Shown here: in pieces, positions 1 through 7,594 of the stretch
How the letters are laid out: each line of letters begins with the position of its first letter
Position numbering within the stretch: position 1 is the first letter of the stretch
DNA from: Chitinophagales bacterium
GTDB lineage: Bacteria > Bacteroidota > Bacteroidia > Chitinophagales > Saprospiraceae
Assembly (NCBI GenBank): GCA_013297745.1
Contig: JAAFIM010000020.1
Coordinates: forward strand, 1 to 54,240
DNA: 54,240 nt
Direction: 5' to 3'
Position numbers and translations under genes: made by a program
Notes under the pieces: model-generated
The model's input: only the letters and a program-made list of their open reading frames with translations
What the model was told of the DNA's origin: nothing
The model's database searches: none

Positions 1-254
1 GCCATCACTTGCGGTTTGAAAAATCCCCAATAATGAGCTATCTCGCGCTGCCCCTGACCCAAAACCTTAATGTATAATTTATACTCTTCAGGGCTAACGG
101 GCGCATCTACCCACAAATCCAAAGTGTTGTATAATTTGGATTGATTTTCGTGGGGATTAGCCCAAACATAATCGTTGCGGACTAAATAACGGATTAGATT
201 ATCATTGCAAGCGCGCAAAATCTCTAAATGTTTTTCATCTAATTGTATAATCAT
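1..254 (-). CDS. Hypothetical protein, 3' part cut off by the window edge
   Basis: An open frame reads leftward from an ATG at 252-254 without a stop to base 1, giving at least 84 residues. The start MIIQLDEKHLEILRAC is followed by an Asp/Trp-rich stretch (NDYVWANPHENQ, LDLWVDAPVSPEEY) and an aromatic segment (HYWGFFKPQVM). No signal peptide or membrane segment is visible, so a cytoplasmic location is likely. I do not recognise a family. It lies downstream of acpP on the same strand, but a hairpin terminator at 284-340 separates them, so it is probably not in the acpP transcript. It is called a gene because the frame stays open to the edge and the codon use looks like that of its neighbours. 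Confidence 0.6.
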   Translation of the reverse strand, partial: MIIQLDEKHLEILRACNDNLIRYLVRNDYVWANPHENQSKLYNTLDLWVDAPVSPEEYKLYIKVLGQGQREIAHYWGFFKPQVM

Positions 255-283
255 ACCCAAAAATAAAGGTGATAAAATTAGCA

Positions 284-340
284 TAAAAAAAGCGTTGAAA
301 ACCCGCGCTGATAAAGTTCAGTATAGGCTTCAACGCTCTT
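284..340 (-). terminator. Intrinsic terminator after acpP
   Basis: The arms AGCGTTGAA (291-299) and TTCAACGCT (329-337) can pair. In the minus-strand transcript the stem is followed directly by a run of seven U. The 29-nt loop is long. It sits 27 bp past the acpP stop. Confidence 0.65.
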
Positions 341-366
341 AGAAAAGCTACCGCAGAATAAAGAGA

Positions 367-606
367 TTAAGCATTGGCGTGCTGTTCGATATAAGCGATA
401 GCATCGCCTACAGTAGCTATAGATTCAGCTTGCTCGTCAGGAATAGCGATGTCAAATTCGCGTTCAAATTCCATAATCAACTCCACCAAGTCAATAGAGT
501 CTGCTCCCAAGTCTTTTTTAAAATTAGCTGTTGCTACGATTTCGGCTTTGTCAATAACCAATTTATCGGCGATGATTTGGTTAACGCGCTCAATAATGCT
601 GGACAT
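367..606 (-). CDS. acpP: Acyl carrier protein
   Basis: This encodes a 79-residue acidic acyl carrier protein. It carries growing acyl chains on a 4'-phosphopantetheine arm during fatty acid synthesis in the cytoplasm. The attachment site is Ser37 in the motif [12 protein letters not shown]; the family usually has DSL where this protein has DSI. The frame could extend upstream, but the ATG at 604-606 gives the normal ACP length and N-terminus ([16 protein letters not shown]). Many Bacteroidota have acpP next to fabF and rnc. Here it stands alone, with a membrane permease upstream (134 bp) and an unknown gene downstream, so it may be a second ACP or a relocated copy. No shine-Dalgarno motif is obvious, which is usual for this phylum. 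Confidence 0.93.
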   Translation of the reverse strand: MSSIIERVNQIIADKLVIDKAEIVATANFKKDLGADSIDLVELIMEFEREFDIAIPDEQAESIATVGDAIAYIEQHANA

Positions 607-739
607 ATTGTTTTGTTTTTTGTGTTGTAAAATAATTGCGCTGCAAATTAACGGAGTTTTTATATATCCACCAAATTTTTTTAATTTTATTTTGGTGTTA
701 TAAACTTTATTCTGCAAAAAAGTTTATTTTTTATCCTTT

Positions 740-2395
740 TTACTTAAATAATATAGCCTTAACTGGCGAAATGGTAGAAACAAGATACGAAGGCAATAAT
801 AAGAATATGAGCGTAATACCCAATGTGAGTAAATTTAAACTCAAAATACCCCCCCACTGCAACTCTATAGGCGCTACCGCCACATAATATAAATCTTCAG
901 GCAAGCGTATAAATCCAAATTGCTTTTGCGCCCAAGCGGTTCCTATGCCGATTACATTCCCCCACAACAAACCCCAACCTACTATGCGGGCAGCATAATA
1001 TAAAAAAAGCTTTCTAATTTGCCAATTCGTTGCGCCCAAAGCCTTGAGAATGCCTATCATATTGGTGCGTTCCAAAATCAGTATCATCAACGAGGTGGTC
1101 ATATTGATAATAGCCACCAAAATCATCAATATCAAAATAATCCGTTCGTTCATATCAGTTAGATTCAACCAATCGAATATATTCGGTTCCAACTCCTTTA
1201 TCGTGCTGGCATATTGGCTTTTGCCCACCAATAATTCATTATTCACATAATATCCATAATCGCTCAAGTCGTCTATATCATCAATAAAAACCTCAAAACC
1301 CGAAACTTGCGCTGGCAATAATTCGTTCAAACGTTGCAAAGTATGTACAGACACAAATATGGTTTTATCCCAAATATCCCCATTTTCGCGCTCCGCTACC
1401 ATATTCTTGGCATTGTGCAAAGCTACTATTTTTAGCTTTAGCTCGCAACTATCTCCAGCCGCATCTTCATATTTTAGCTTGATTTCTTGCCCTATTTGAT
1501 AATTTTTAGCTTGAGCATAACGAGCCGAAATAACCACCTCCTGACTTTGGACATCATCCCATTTGGGGCTTAACCCTGCGCTTATGATTTGGTCAAAACG
1601 GGGCGGCAACGTAACTTGAGCAAAACCAACCATACGCAAGCTATCCGTTTGCAACTCTACCTCTTTGTCAAAATTTTTATACGGTCGCCAATTATTCAAC
1701 TGCTGTATCTGGTGTATGCTAACCAAAGCAAATCGCCTATCGTACTCCTCCAAACCCGTTTTATAAATACCCACCACCTCAAACCGCCGCGCCAAACTAT
1801 TTTCGCCTTCCACAAAATAGATATTAAAACTATCTTTCAAACTCAACTTCAACCGCTTGGCTGTAGCTTCGGAGATAATTATCCCGTTGTGTGCTGTGCC
1901 TGTAGCCAACGTATCGCCACTTTTAAGATATTGGCGCAAAAAATCCCATCTATAATCCGCTCCTATTCCCCTCAAAATTATCCCTTCTATCTCGTCGTTG
2001 GTTTTGATAATCCCCTCTTTGTTGGCAAATTGTTGTATATGTTTTACCCCAGCTTTGCTGCTGCGTTGATATTGACCATTTTTTTTATCCGCATACCAAG
2101 ACTGAATTTGGGTGATAGTATCTATATAAGGGTAATAAGTTTGTTTCAAACTCATCGGCACAGCTTCAAACGCATAATGACTTGCGCTAAAATTGCCCGT
2201 AATGTGTATATGCCCCCAAAAACCAAATATCTTATCGCTAATCGTATTTTTAAACCCTCTCACCACCGCAGTAGCCAATATCATCACCGCCACACTCAAT
2301 GCCACAGCCAATATCGCTATTTTTATAATAACCCCCGAAAATCCTTTACTGCCTTGAGCGGCAATTTTACCTGATATAAATCTTGCTATATTCAT
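740..2395 (-). CDS. FtsX-family ABC transporter permease (LolC/LolE-like)
   Basis: A 551-residue inner-membrane permease of the FtsX/MacB class, probably the membrane half of an ABC transporter that releases lipoproteins or acts mechanically on the envelope. One transmembrane helix lies near residues 20-45, followed by a large periplasmic domain of about 380 residues. A C-terminal FtsX core has three helices. The short helix after the second membrane span (ERTNMIGILKALGATNWQI) matches the conserved coupling segment that contacts the ATPase. I chose the ATG at 2393-2395 (MNIARFISGKIA) over an upstream frame start, because LolC/E proteins begin just before TM1 and because the -7 box at 2420-2427 would lie inside the longer version. 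No ATPase partner lies next to it. LolC/E-like describes the family, not a proven substrate. Confidence 0.85.
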   Translation of the reverse strand: MNIARFISGKIAAQGSKGFSGVIIKIAILAVALSVAVMILATAVVRGFKNTISDKIFGFWGHIHITGNFSASHYAFEAVPMSLKQTYYPYIDTITQIQSWYADKKNGQYQRSSKAGVKHIQQFANKEGIIKTNDEIEGIILRGIGADYRWDFLRQYLKSGDTLATGTAHNGIIISEATAKRLKLSLKDSFNIYFVEGENSLARRFEVVGIYKTGLEEYDRRFALVSIHQIQQLNNWRPYKNFDKEVELQTDSLRMVGFAQVTLPPRFDQIISAGLSPKWDDVQSQEVVISARYAQAKNYQIGQEIKLKYEDAAGDSCELKLKIVALHNAKNMVAERENGDIWDKTIFVSVHTLQRLNELLPAQVSGFEVFIDDIDDLSDYGYYVNNELLVGKSQYASTIKELEPNIFDWLNLTDMNERIILILMILVAIINMTTSLMILILERTNMIGILKALGATNWQIRKLFLYYAARIVGWGLLWGNVIGIGTAWAQKQFGFIRLPEDLYYVAVAPIELQWGGILSLNLLTLGITLIFLLLPSYLVSTISPVKAILFK

Positions 2396-2419
2396 TTTGT
2401 TTTTTATCCAATTTAGCCG

Positions 2420-2427
2420 CAAAGGTA
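2420..2427 (-). promoter_or_regulatory. Predicted -7 box for the FtsX-family permease
   Basis: On the minus strand this reads TACCTTTG, an exact match to the Bacteroidota -7 consensus TAnnTTTG, 25 bp upstream of the chosen start codon. No clear -33 TTTG is seen at the usual distance. It lies in the divergent spacer shared with pdxH. Confidence 0.5.
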
Positions 2428-2491
2428 GCAAACTTTTTTTTATTTGCTTTGTTCTGTCTTTATTATTTTCAACCAAACCACTGCTTCATTT

Positions 2492-3148
2492 ATGCAATCT
2501 CTACCCGACTTGCGCGTAGATTATCAAAAATCTACCCTTTCTCCCGCCGATTTATTCCCTTCTCCCCTTATTCAATTCCAAACTTGGCTGAATGAAGCCT
2601 TGGCTGCCAATATCCACGAAGCCAACGCTATGTGCTTAGCCACTGTGGATAAAAATAATTGCCCCGATGCGCGCATCGTATTGCTCAAATATATAGATAA
2701 CGAAAAATTGGGCTTTTATACCAACTATGATAGCAATAAAGGACAGCAAATGGCTGCTCACTCGCGCTGTTCGGTAGTTTTTTTCTGGAAAGAGCTGGAA
2801 AGACAAGTGCGGATAAAAGCCCACGTCCAACGTATGGATGACAAAACTTCCACCGCTTACTTCCAATCTCGCCCCTTAGATAGCCAATTGGCAGCTTGGG
2901 CTAGCCCCCAAAGTCAGCCTATTTTAGACCGCCAAATACTAGAAAATAAATGGGCTGATACCCAACAACAGTTTGCTGAACAAACCCCCTTGCCCAAACC
3001 CCCAAACTGGGGAGGATATTTTTTAACCCCCTACCAATTTGAATTTTGGCAAGGGCGCAGTTCTCGCCTCCACGATAGATTTGTTTATAACCTCGCCGAC
3101 GAATATAATACCGCTTCTGGTTGGTCTATTGTCCGCCTCGCGCCCTAA
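2492..3148 (+). CDS. pdxH: Pyridoxine/pyridoxamine 5'-phosphate oxidase
   Basis: A 218-residue FMN-dependent oxidase that converts pyridoxine or pyridoxamine 5'-phosphate to pyridoxal 5'-phosphate, the last step of vitamin B6 synthesis and salvage, in the cytoplasm. The length equals that of the E. coli enzyme. The FMN-binding split-barrel region is seen in ARIVLLKYIDNEKLGFYTNY and the following NKGQQ. The PLP-site motif near the C-terminus is GRSSRLHDRF, and the protein ends in the family's typical WSIVRLAP. I start it at the ATG at 2492 (MQSLPDLRVDYQK), because the upstream extension has no family counterpart. It is transcribed divergently from the FtsX-type permease with 96 bp between the starts, and it is followed by a strong bidirectional hairpin. 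Confidence 0.95.
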   Translation: MQSLPDLRVDYQKSTLSPADLFPSPLIQFQTWLNEALAANIHEANAMCLATVDKNNCPDARIVLLKYIDNEKLGFYTNYDSNKGQQMAAHSRCSVVFFWKELERQVRIKAHVQRMDDKTSTAYFQSRPLDSQLAAWASPQSQPILDRQILENKWADTQQQFAEQTPLPKPPNWGGYFLTPYQFEFWQGRSSRLHDRFVYNLADEYNTASGWSIVRLAP

Positions 3149-3167
3149 TTATATCCCGTTTTTTATC

Positions 3168-3208
3168 AAAAAACCCCCAACCGTAACTTTTGCGGTTGGG
3201 GGTTTTTC
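3168..3208 (+). terminator. Strong terminator after pdxH
   Basis: AAAAACCCCCAACCG pairs with CGGTTGGGGGTTTTT around a short loop, giving a GC-rich stem with A and T runs on either side. It lies about 20 bp past the pdxH stop and would work in both directions. Confidence 0.9.
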
Positions 3209-3226
3209 TATGGCTGTGTTAATTTC

Positions 3227-3347
3227 TTTCCTTTTTTCCCCACGCGGCGGCGTGGGGCTACTATTATTCAACCCCGTTGGGGTTGGCAGATTTGAACCCT
3301 GAAAAGGGTCAATAACGGTAGCCCCGTGTCGTACACGGGGACAATAG
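3227..3347. repeat. 121-bp multi-hairpin repeat, copy 1
   Basis: This unit recurs without a visible mismatch at 3391-3511. It is a string of four hairpins: CCCCACGC/GCGTGGGG, AACCCC-GTT-GGGGTT, ACCCT-GAAA-AGGGT with a GNRA-type loop, and CCCCGTGT-CGT-ACACGGGG. The outer hairpins share GGGGCTAC and GTAGCCCC, so the element has imperfect terminal inverted repeats. It is much richer in GC than its surroundings. Open frames across it are by-products of the palindromes. It looks like a MITE- or REP-like interspersed element, although no transposase is present. Confidence 0.85.
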
Positions 3348-3390
3348 GGATAAAAAAACAATTATTTCCATACAATCAAAACCCTTTTTA

Positions 3391-3511
3391 TTTCCTTTTT
3401 TCCCCACGCGGCGGCGTGGGGCTACTATTATTCAACCCCGTTGGGGTTGGCAGATTTGAACCCTGAAAAGGGTCAATAACGGTAGCCCCGTGTCGTACAC
3501 GGGGACAATAG
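3391..3511. repeat. 121-bp multi-hairpin repeat, copy 2
   Basis: This is the second direct copy of the four-hairpin unit, identical over 121 bp and separated from copy 1 by 43 bp of AT-rich spacer. It lies 63 bp past the stop of the leftward CHAT gene and may also end that transcript. Together the copies fill most of the 426-bp space between pdxH and the CHAT gene, which shows no coding sequence. Confidence 0.85.
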
Positions 3512-3574
3512 AAATAAAAAAAAATAAGATGTTTACACTCGCACATTCACAAAATTTATTATTCCCCCAATCGC

Positions 3575-6553
3575 TTACTCTTTCCCCTTTCTCCATTTCC
3601 ACCAACCCAAGCCCACCAAAGCCGATACGGATAAAGCTCCTATTATATAATATAAGACCGCCCAATCTTTGTGCGCTAAATATACGCTTTCGTCCGTATT
3701 GCCTATGTTTATAAAAGCAGCCCAATAATGCGGATGCGCTGCCATCCCTTTGGCTTGGGACAAATAATCCAACTGTGCCGTTCTTATCGCTTCTTTTACC
3801 TTTTTTCCCTCGTATATGTATTTGTAAAAATTCTGCATAATAAAAGCCGTAGCTTGGTCATTCACTTGCCAACGGGTGGCTATAACCGCAGGCGCGCCCC
3901 CGTACATCAAATAACGGGCTATACTCATCACCCCGTCTGTGCTTTGCTGCTCACCTTTGCCGGTTTCGCAAGCGGACAAAACCACCAATTGGCTACTGCT
4001 CTGTAATTGTGCCAGCTCATAAGCGTTCAAAAAATTGTCTGCCGTCGTATCTTCGCTCTCGCTCAACACCAAAGCCGATAAATCGGGATTGTCGCTATCC
4101 CATAACCCGTGCATAGCCAAGTGCAAAATAGCGTACGGCTGCTGGAGGTCTTGCCGAAATTGCTGCTCATTGGCTGCTACCCCCGTGCGAAAATCGCCAT
4201 AATAGTATTGTTTTAAATTATCAATTTCCCTTACCGTGCCGCTTAACTCGGATAAATTCGCCCGCATATTCTTAATTATATCGCTTCTGTTTTTATTTTT
4301 TACCCCTTGCTGATAAGTCGGCGCATAAGCCAACACCTTCCCGTTGTGGCTGTTGCGGGCGGATTGCTGTTTGTTTTCCAACCACAAAGTGGCCGAATTG
4401 ACGTACTGCACCGCATATTTTTTTAATAAATAATCCAAACTTTTATACGTGTCGGCTGGTTTTTTGTCGGATAGCAACAACAACTCAAAGGGGACGATAT
4501 TGCTTATTTTGGCTGGGCTGATAATCAACTGGGATATATTTCTACTGTTAAGCGACGCTTCGTCAGGGAATATCTTTTTGGTCAAAAAGCGATAATGGCT
4601 TGCAAAACTATCCAACTGTTGTTGTTCCGATAAGATAGACCAGTTTGCACTCTGTACCATATTTTCGGTTACGTCTATCATTTCGGTTTGCGCATACCAA
4701 TCATATTCATTATCCGATAACCAAGCTGTGTCTTTGCAGATAATCAATTGCCGCTCTAATTTATAATAACCCAAACAGTATAAAAAAGCGCTGCGCTTAT
4801 CCATATTTTTTTGAATATCAACCAAACCTTTCACGGGCGGGTTGTACATCAACTGCGCGTATTGGGGATAATTTTGCTGCAATTCGGTTTCTGTTTTTTG
4901 CAAATTTAATTTTTTATCCACAATAATTTTCTGCACCTGTTCGGCTTCAGCTTTGCGGCTTTCTTTCAACAAAACGGCATACTGTATTTCCAAACTTTTC
5001 AACAAATCTTTTTCTTGCTTATAAGCCGCCACTATTGGAGCAGGTACTCCAGCCAGCGCAAAGGCTTTATCTTGGTTCAAATGGCGGCGGGTGGCTATGG
5101 ATTTGCTATTTTCGGCGTGTTGGATGATAGCGTCCAGAATTTTTGCCGATTTATCTTTTTTGTACAAAAACATATACAAGCGGATATAATCGCTTTGCAA
5201 AGTTTGGTACTCATCTGCAACTTGGTCAAAATTAGCCCCATTTTGCAAAGCTGCCGTTTTACGCTCATACAATTGGGTTATTTTTTCCAAAAAGTTTAGT
5301 AAAATATCTTTGTTGGATAAATTATGGTTCTGTTCGTACAGGTAATAATAGTTGTAATATAAAGCCTGCAACAATCTATAAGTCATCATCACGTCATCAC
5401 ATCTTGTCTTGCTGTCCCCAAAGTTGGGCAAGTTGTTGGGGTTTATTTTCTCCCCGTCGGCAGCTATGGACATTTGCAACCCTTTATAAAAAAAGGGTTG
5501 GGCGCGCAGATAATCGGCTGGAGTTTGGCTAATCTCTGTAGCCATCGAACCAGCGTTATAACAGGATAAAATATGGTTGCGTTTGTCTATAGGGTCTTGG
5601 CTTTTTTCCAACAGCTTCATTCCCTTCTCTATCTCTACCAACGCTTCGGGTCGGCGCATATACCCATCTTTGAGCATAACGGCGTAATCCAAATAATAGT
5701 AACCCATTTGAATATGTTGTTCGCCTAAATGAGTTTGTACAAAATTTTTGTAACGGGCAAAGCCAGAAAATAACCCAGCCGAATCCTTGACGTACATATC
5801 GGCTATAAATTGAGTTTTATACCCTGCTATTGTCTGCATAGGCAACAAAGGCTTTGTGGTTAGGCTGCGGTTGAGCAACTCTTGAATCTTTTTTTTACCG
5901 TTGGGGCTTTGTCGCTGGAACAAAAACTGCCATTGAAGATTTTTGAATTGGAACTCCCACAACAAAGGGGAATTTATATTTTTTACCTTTTGGGCGCGCT
6001 TATCCCCCTCCATAATAAAAGTTTGCGCCAAATCGTACTGCCCGATATTAAAATAATAAACGTAAAGATAATTGCAAATGAATATATCCAACTCTGCCTC
6101 GTAAGCTACCCCTGTGCTTTGGTTCAATAAAGCTATAATTTGCTTATCAAGCACGTCCAAAGAGTCTTTTTGTTGGTATTTTTTGTACAACTCGTGCTGG
6201 GCGCGCAAAGCGTAATAATTTTTCCACTTTTGGCTTGGCTCTTGTGGGGATTGCAAAGCGATAGTTTTTTTATAATAAGTTTCGCTCTCTTGCCCCCTAC
6301 CCAAATTTTGGGCAAATACGCCCGCAAAATAATAGGCTTCGGCCAATAACGGCGAGCGTTGGGGTTCGTACACGGCTATCGCTTTTTGCGCGTAAGCCAA
6401 AGCCTGTTCGTACCTATACCAATTTTTATGATAATGGGCTTGGTACAAAAAACTATCCTCGCGCGCTTGTTCGTAAGCGATAACCTGCGCAAAAACCGAA
6501 AACGGGGATAAAAAGAAACAAAAACAGCAAATGACAAAAGGGTAAAATTTCAT
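3575..6553 (-). CDS. Exported TPR-CHAT (caspase-like) protein
   Basis: A 992-residue protein. It has an N-terminal signal peptide (MKFYPFVICCFCFFLSPF, likely cleaved after VFA), TPR-like helices to about residue 500, and a coiled-coil stretch near 510-565 (KSLEIQYAVLLKESRKAEAE). A CHAT domain follows, then a C-terminal transmembrane helix near 964-984 ending in basic residues (KWRKGKE). CHAT is a caspase/separase-fold peptidase. The expected catalytic pair is present: His815 in HLAMHG and Cys862 in LSACETG. Given the signal peptide and C-terminal anchor, the peptidase domain should face the periplasm; this is inference. A related protein lies at 45637-48828. Its substrate is unknown. It appears monocistronic, with a -7 box at 6588-6595. 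Confidence 0.9.
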   Translation of the reverse strand: MKFYPFVICCFCFFLSPFSVFAQVIAYEQAREDSFLYQAHYHKNWYRYEQALAYAQKAIAVYEPQRSPLLAEAYYFAGVFAQNLGRGQESETYYKKTIALQSPQEPSQKWKNYYALRAQHELYKKYQQKDSLDVLDKQIIALLNQSTGVAYEAELDIFICNYLYVYYFNIGQYDLAQTFIMEGDKRAQKVKNINSPLLWEFQFKNLQWQFLFQRQSPNGKKKIQELLNRSLTTKPLLPMQTIAGYKTQFIADMYVKDSAGLFSGFARYKNFVQTHLGEQHIQMGYYYLDYAVMLKDGYMRRPEALVEIEKGMKLLEKSQDPIDKRNHILSCYNAGSMATEISQTPADYLRAQPFFYKGLQMSIAADGEKINPNNLPNFGDSKTRCDDVMMTYRLLQALYYNYYYLYEQNHNLSNKDILLNFLEKITQLYERKTAALQNGANFDQVADEYQTLQSDYIRLYMFLYKKDKSAKILDAIIQHAENSKSIATRRHLNQDKAFALAGVPAPIVAAYKQEKDLLKSLEIQYAVLLKESRKAEAEQVQKIIVDKKLNLQKTETELQQNYPQYAQLMYNPPVKGLVDIQKNMDKRSAFLYCLGYYKLERQLIICKDTAWLSDNEYDWYAQTEMIDVTENMVQSANWSILSEQQQLDSFASHYRFLTKKIFPDEASLNSRNISQLIISPAKISNIVPFELLLLSDKKPADTYKSLDYLLKKYAVQYVNSATLWLENKQQSARNSHNGKVLAYAPTYQQGVKNKNRSDIIKNMRANLSELSGTVREIDNLKQYYYGDFRTGVAANEQQFRQDLQQPYAILHLAMHGLWDSDNPDLSALVLSESEDTTADNFLNAYELAQLQSSSQLVVLSACETGKGEQQSTDGVMSIARYLMYGGAPAVIATRWQVNDQATAFIMQNFYKYIYEGKKVKEAIRTAQLDYLSQAKGMAAHPHYWAAFINIGNTDESVYLAHKDWAVLYYIIGALSVSALVGLGWWKWRKGKE

Positions 6554-6587
6554 TTATGGGATATAGATTACAAGGTAAAAGAAGCGG

Positions 6588-6595
6588 CAAAGATA
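6588..6595 (-). promoter_or_regulatory. Predicted -7 box for the TPR-CHAT gene
   Basis: On the minus strand this reads TATCTTTG, an exact TAnnTTTG match 35 bp upstream of the ATG at 6553. A good -33 element is not obvious. Confidence 0.5.
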
Positions 6596-6727
6596 TAAAA
6601 AGAATTGGTTATAGCAAAACGTTATTATTTTTTATTTAATGGCGTGGTTACAGATAAGATGGGTAAAATATAACTTACGGCGGTTTTGTGCTGCGACCGA
6701 TTGGCAAAAAATAGCATAAAATAAGCG

Positions 6728-6783
6728 TTGGTTGCAACCAAACCGCAAAAAATTAAATTCGACAGGGTTCTGTTGCAACGGAA
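6728..6783. promoter_or_regulatory. Two dyads with a shared GTTGCAAC core
   Basis: The perfect 14-bp palindrome TTGGTTGCAACCAA (6728-6741) and the near-palindrome TTCTGTTGCAACGGAA (6768-6783) share the core GTTGCAAC, 41 bp apart centre to centre. They lie in the 408-bp spacer between the CHAT gene and the small TPR gene, about 130 bp upstream of the CHAT -7 box. They could be paired operator sites or the remains of a hairpin element. A 64-residue leftward frame crossing them has no convincing coding signal. I see nothing else in this spacer except the terminator at its right end. Confidence 0.35.
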
Positions 6784-6916
6784 TGCCGTCGCATAACATA
6801 AAATGGGAGTTATAGACAACGGAAGGCTATTTTATTTGTTGCGGTGATAGTTGCAGACAAAGTAACTTTTCCGCATTTAATTTGTAGCCATTGCCAGCTA
6901 AATTTAGGTTTTGGGC

Positions 6917-6955
6917 AAAAAAAAAGCCTTTTTGTGTGCAAACAAAAAAGCTTTA
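6917..6955 (-). terminator. Terminator after the small TPR gene
   Basis: In the minus-strand sense, AAAGCTTTTTTGT pairs with ACAAAAAGGCTTT around a small loop and is followed by a run of T. It lies 6 bp past the stop of the TPR gene. Confidence 0.7.
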
Positions 6956-6961
6956 AAAAGA

Positions 6962-7411
6962 TTATTTTTTAGTTTGGGCGGCTTGATAAGCTGCGGCATA
7001 TTTTTCCTCTTTGGGCATCAGCTCGCTAGCCTTTTTGAAATCTGCAAGCGCGTTTTTACCCTTGTTTAATTTTGTGTAAGTTTCTGCCCTTTGATAATGC
7101 ACTTTGGCCAACATATACTTAGAAGGTTTTTTGCTTTTGCCCATCAAAGTTAGGTATTTATCATAATCTTTAAGCGCTTCTTTATAAAGCCCTTGTTTAT
7201 AATAATTTCCGCCCCTGTAATGGTAGGCTTCCATGTAATTGGGGTCTAATTTGATAGCTTTGCTAAAGCATTCGTTTTGATAGGCTAATTTTTCCTTATC
7301 AAACAGCGTACGCAAACCCCGTTGAAAACAATCTTCGGCAGTTTTGCATTCTTCTTGGGCTGCTATCAAAAATGGCAAGCAAAAGGCGAATAAAAGAAAG
7401 AGTGTGCGCAT
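6962..7411 (-). CDS. Small exported TPR-repeat protein
   Basis: A 149-residue protein with a signal peptide (MRTLFLLFAFCLPFLIAAQ) and three or so TPR-like helical pairs. Conserved TPR positions show in LDPNYMEAYHYRGGNYYKQG and in the following KEALKDYDKYL, KVHYQRAETYTKLNKG and NALADFKKASELMP. TPRs bind partner proteins, so this is probably a periplasmic scaffold; no specific partner can be named. I use the ATG at 7409-7411, because the longer frame would put an unlikely His/Phe-rich stretch before the signal peptide. It stands alone, with a terminator behind it and 183 bp to the next gene upstream. Confidence 0.82.
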   Translation of the reverse strand: MRTLFLLFAFCLPFLIAAQEECKTAEDCFQRGLRTLFDKEKLAYQNECFSKAIKLDPNYMEAYHYRGGNYYKQGLYKEALKDYDKYLTLMGKSKKPSKYMLAKVHYQRAETYTKLNKGKNALADFKKASELMPKEEKYAAAYQAAQTKK

Positions 7412-7594
7412 AAAATAATGATTATGAATGTGAAAGAAAAGAGTATGAAACAAGCTAAAAACAAGCAGGGCGCAAACCGTTGCGGTTAAAAAAAAGCTAA
7501 AAAAAGCGGATAAAAAACCAGCAGCAAGATAAAAATTAAAATAATTGTATAAAAAATGCTAATTTTGCCCCCGAAAATATATCGTCATTGTATT

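Noticed and set aside
3149-3361. 70-residue leftward and 87-residue rightward frames after pdxH
   Set aside because: Both cross the terminator and the multi-hairpin repeat, and their residues reflect the palindromes.
6625-6819. 64-residue leftward frame in the spacer between the CHAT and TPR genes
   Set aside because: No promoter, ribosome site or recognisable domain; it crosses the GTTGCAAC dyads and is more likely noncoding.
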